Assembly: GCA_000727475.1 (NCBI GenBank)
Contig: KL647293.1
Location: 287,216 to 351,215 of the forward strand
Direction: 5' to 3'
Source: Sarcocystis neurona
Taxonomy: Eukaryota > Apicomplexa > Conoidasida > Eucoccidiorida > Sarcocystidae
DNA length: 64,000 nucleotides
Shown here: positions 61,311 through 64,000 of the stretch, one piece after another
How the letters are laid out: every line of letters starts with the position of its first letter
Numbering within the stretch: the stretch's first letter is position 1
The notes under the pieces: model-generated
The model's input: the letters and a program-made list of their open reading frames with translations, nothing else
What the model was told of the DNA's origin: nothing
Database searches by the model: none
Made by a program: the position numbers and the translations under genes

Positions 61311-61369
61311 ACTGCAGCGGTAGTGCGGGCAGCAGCGCCCCGTAGTAGCGGTGGCACAAACCAGTAGGG

Positions 61370-62060
61370 GGACCGGAGCAACAGCCACCTGAGACGCTCG
61401 CCTGGACACGCTGGCGCCAGCAACAACAGAACCACGGAAGGAAACGCACGTACGAAGAAGCCAGAAGCGGTGTGCCAGGACAGCGACCTGCTCGTACCAG
61501 TTCCTCCTTCATTGCTGCCGTGGTTGCGCCGCTGCAGCCCTCGAGTTCGGCCGCGGCAGCAGCAGCCTTGAAAGCCCAGTCTGACCTGGGAGCGCAGTCA
61601 AGGCGCCAGGACAGGCACCTGAAGAGACAGACCGGGAGGAGCAGCTGCTGTTCTGTGCGAGCAGCGGGCACAGGGATAGCCGCGCTCCCCAACAGCACAG
61701 CACACCGCCAGAAGCAGTGGAGCGTGAGCTGGTGGTCCACCAGCAACAGAACACCGCGTAGCGGAGCAGCCACACAGCGGCAGCAGCTACAGAGCACCTC
61801 GTGGGGGGCAGGAGCTGCACCGGCAGTGGCAACGGCGGCAGCACGGGCGGCAGCAGCGGCCCCAGCGACGGCAGCAGCAAACCAGCACAGCACATACATA
61901 CACGGGCAGGCAGCAGTGAGCGCGCGACACCTGGAGCGCGAGCAGCAGCAGTATCACGGGCAGGGAACGCTCTGCCAACACCGCAGGTGTGAACGGCAGC
62001 CAGCACGAGCACGGGCGGACACACACCGGCAGGCGCACACGCAGATGGACCTGTGGGAGT
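61370..62060 (+). repeat. CAG-rich block
   Basis: CAG/GGCAGCAG triplets on the plus strand directly follow the CTG block, another polarity switch. Confidence 0.8.
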
Positions 62061-64000
62061 GGCGAACAGCGTGAACGGGCAACACACGTGAGGGGAGGAG
62101 AGCGAGAGGGAGCGGCTGCAGCGGTAGGCTGGTGGTGGTTTTGTGGACACGTTCGTGCAGTTAGTAGGATTGTTGTCGCAGTAGTGGAAGTACTTCCAGC
62201 TGTCGCTCGTGCCACGCCGCCGCTGCTGGTAGTGTTGTGCCTGTGCGCCGCTCGTCTCCCTCACATCCCTCTTCATCTTTCCTTTTTCACTTGTCTTTCG
62301 CAGCAGCTGTGTTGCTGCGTCCAGCCACCGAAGTCGGGCGTTTTTTTCTCTCTAGTTTCGACCACTGCCGCAGCAACCGCGGGTGATGTGCTGCTTTGGG
62401 ACGCTCTGAAGTGGCGATTTCCGTTCCGCTGGGCTCACCCCCGCTCATTTCCGCCGCTCCTGCCGTGCAGCTGTTGTTGCCCCCTGGCGTGCTCGGGCAA
62501 CTACTACGCCGGGTGCCTCCCGTCGCAAGTGTCCCCGGGCGCTGCTGCTAAGGTGTTTCATTTTGCTGCCGCTGCACCTGAAGGTATCGCACGTGCTGCG
62601 CGCAGGGCCCCTCGACCCGACACAGGACGGTTTATCATCGATGTGTTCTTTTCCCAAGCGGCGCGTAGCAGCAGACGGCCTTCTGTGGGGAGTTTTGCTC
62701 TCGTCGCTATTCGTCTCCCTGTCCGGCGCTCTCCTCTAGGCCGCCAGCGAGTCCCCTCTCGTTACGGAGAGCGTCGCTGAAGCAGCAGCACCACAGCCGC
62801 CCCAGCAACGCAGCGCTGCACCCGAAGAAAGAAGAGAGCCACAGGGCGCACTGCCCGTGCGTCACGCAAGCGGTCGCATCACTTTTCTCCTTTTCCGTTC
62901 TCTCCCCGCGCCTCCGTCCCCGCGGCAGCAGCTGCAGCAAAAAAGTAGACGCGTCGAGGTCGAGATTTCTGTACTCTTTACCCGCGAGTGCGGCCACGTG
63001 CAACTTTCTGTGTCCACACCGACTGTTTTCCGTCGCCGGGGACCCCCTGTCCACCCCGCGTTTTCACTCCCCGGCGGGGGCATTCTGTGCCGCGCTGCCA
63101 GACACGCGCCGGTCAGCGGACCCCCGCGTCGACAGTGAGAAAGACAGCAGAGACTGCAGACGTCAATTTTTGTGAATTTCCGCCCTTCCCCAAGCTCGCT
63201 GGCAGTCACCTTCTCCTCAACACCCAGCGACTCAGCAGCAGCCCGTGTCGCCCATGCATTTGGGGTCCCACACCGCAAGCTGAGCGAGCTTTTTATACGT
63301 CTTCGCTTTTTGTACGTCTTCCCTCATCTGGGAAACTCTTGCTTCTATTGAAGCGCGCAGCAAAGTCTGCATGCTTCCGTGAACCGTTCTCGACCTCCCC
63401 CCGTATACGTGGTGTAGAACTTGCGCGCCACCGTCGTTGCAAGTGGTACTTCCCCGCGTTCCCCGACGTGTGTGCGCGCGCCTACCTCCTCCTCACCTAC
63501 ACCTCGTCTGTGTGTTGTTGTACGTCGTGAGGTACGCACACAGATAGACACATTCCTCTGCGATGTGCCTAAACGTCCTCGTCAAAAGTTCCGTCCACAT
63601 CCTTTGTGGTGTCCATACACCGTTCCGACGGTGCGTCTGGTTATATGACGCAGTCCTCGTTTTTCCGCATGCTCTGCGATCTCTCTGCGCGCCCCTGTCG
63701 TGGACGACGTCCGTCCGAAGTGAGAGACAGAGAGAGACATACGAAGCCACCCCCGCAGACCACGTGAACGTCGTTTCCCGTGTACGTGTTCCGGTGTAGC
63801 GACAGTCCATCTGCGCTGTATAGACACCTGCTCCGTGGCACACACATCATTTGCCCTGTGCAGCGCGCCTCTGTGGGGTACACACCGTCGCGCGCGCAGC
63901 CCCGTTGTGAGCTTCGTGCCCACCCCCCCTGTCTCCCTGGCGGTGGACAACGGAGACGTGTCACATGCCCTGTTCATACAGCAGCACCCTGTTTTCCGCA
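62061..64000. other. GC/CT-rich right flank, no gene assigned
   Basis: Mostly unique GC-rich sequence. Open frames look protein-like on both strands at 62860-63280 (minus: SLGVEEKVTASELGEGRKF; plus: VEVEISVLFTRECGHVQLS) but they are mirror readings and I cannot decide between them. A gene starting or ending here and continuing past the window is likely but not demonstrated. Confidence 0.4.

Overview
This window looks like nuclear DNA of an apicomplexan parasite of the genus Eimeria (chicken-type coccidian). Three things point there: very dense CAG/CTG trinucleotide tracts, long TA-rich microsatellites, and small conserved eukaryotic genes broken into short exons by multi-kilobase introns. The alternation of repeat-rich and repeat-poor sequence matches the R-segment/P-segment layout described for Eimeria tenella chromosomes. 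The genus call is inference; species cannot be settled from the sequence. Most long open frames here are read-throughs of CAG/CTG runs (poly-Ala, poly-Gln, poly-Ser, poly-Leu, poly-Cys) and are not genes.

Four genes are supported by clear homology, and I built each by joining exons at GT/AG sites with matching codon phase. (1) About 3.2-18.3 kb, minus: a GTPBP1/GTPBP2-type translational GTPase, 5' end probably complete, 3' end not found or outside the window. (2) 26.0-31.7 kb, minus: QCR6/UQCRH, the hinge subunit of mitochondrial complex III; 89 residues in three exons spread over 5.6 kb. (3) 33.8-39.4 kb, plus: a FHIT-type HIT-family diadenosine polyphosphate hydrolase in three exons. (4) 45.0-52.6 kb, minus: PCNA, the DNA sliding clamp, in five exons. 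QCR6 and FHIT are divergently transcribed from a 2.1-kb intergenic region; FHIT and PCNA point towards each other.

Three weaker minus-strand exon chains are offered as hypothetical genes at 24.1-25.8, 41.6-44.4 and 59.1-60.7 kb. Their splice sites and phases agree but I recognise no family.

Layout: 1-3.2 kb repeat-rich left flank; 3.2-18.3 kb GTPase gene with repeat-filled introns; 18.3-22.1 kb CTG/CAG blocks; 22.1-25.9 kb mostly unique sequence with one candidate gene; 26-31.7 kb QCR6; 31.7-33.8 kb shared upstream region; 33.8-39.4 kb FHIT; 39.4-45 kb unique sequence with a candidate gene; 45-52.6 kb PCNA; 53-58.8 kb repeat-poor island; 59-62.1 kb repeat-rich again; 62.1-64 kb unassigned GC-rich sequence.

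The recognised genes are unrelated housekeeping functions (translation-type GTPase, respiration, nucleotide hydrolysis, replication) with no sign of joint regulation. The most distinctive features are how extremely the introns have been expanded by CAG/CTG sequence, and the way those tracts switch strand from block to block.
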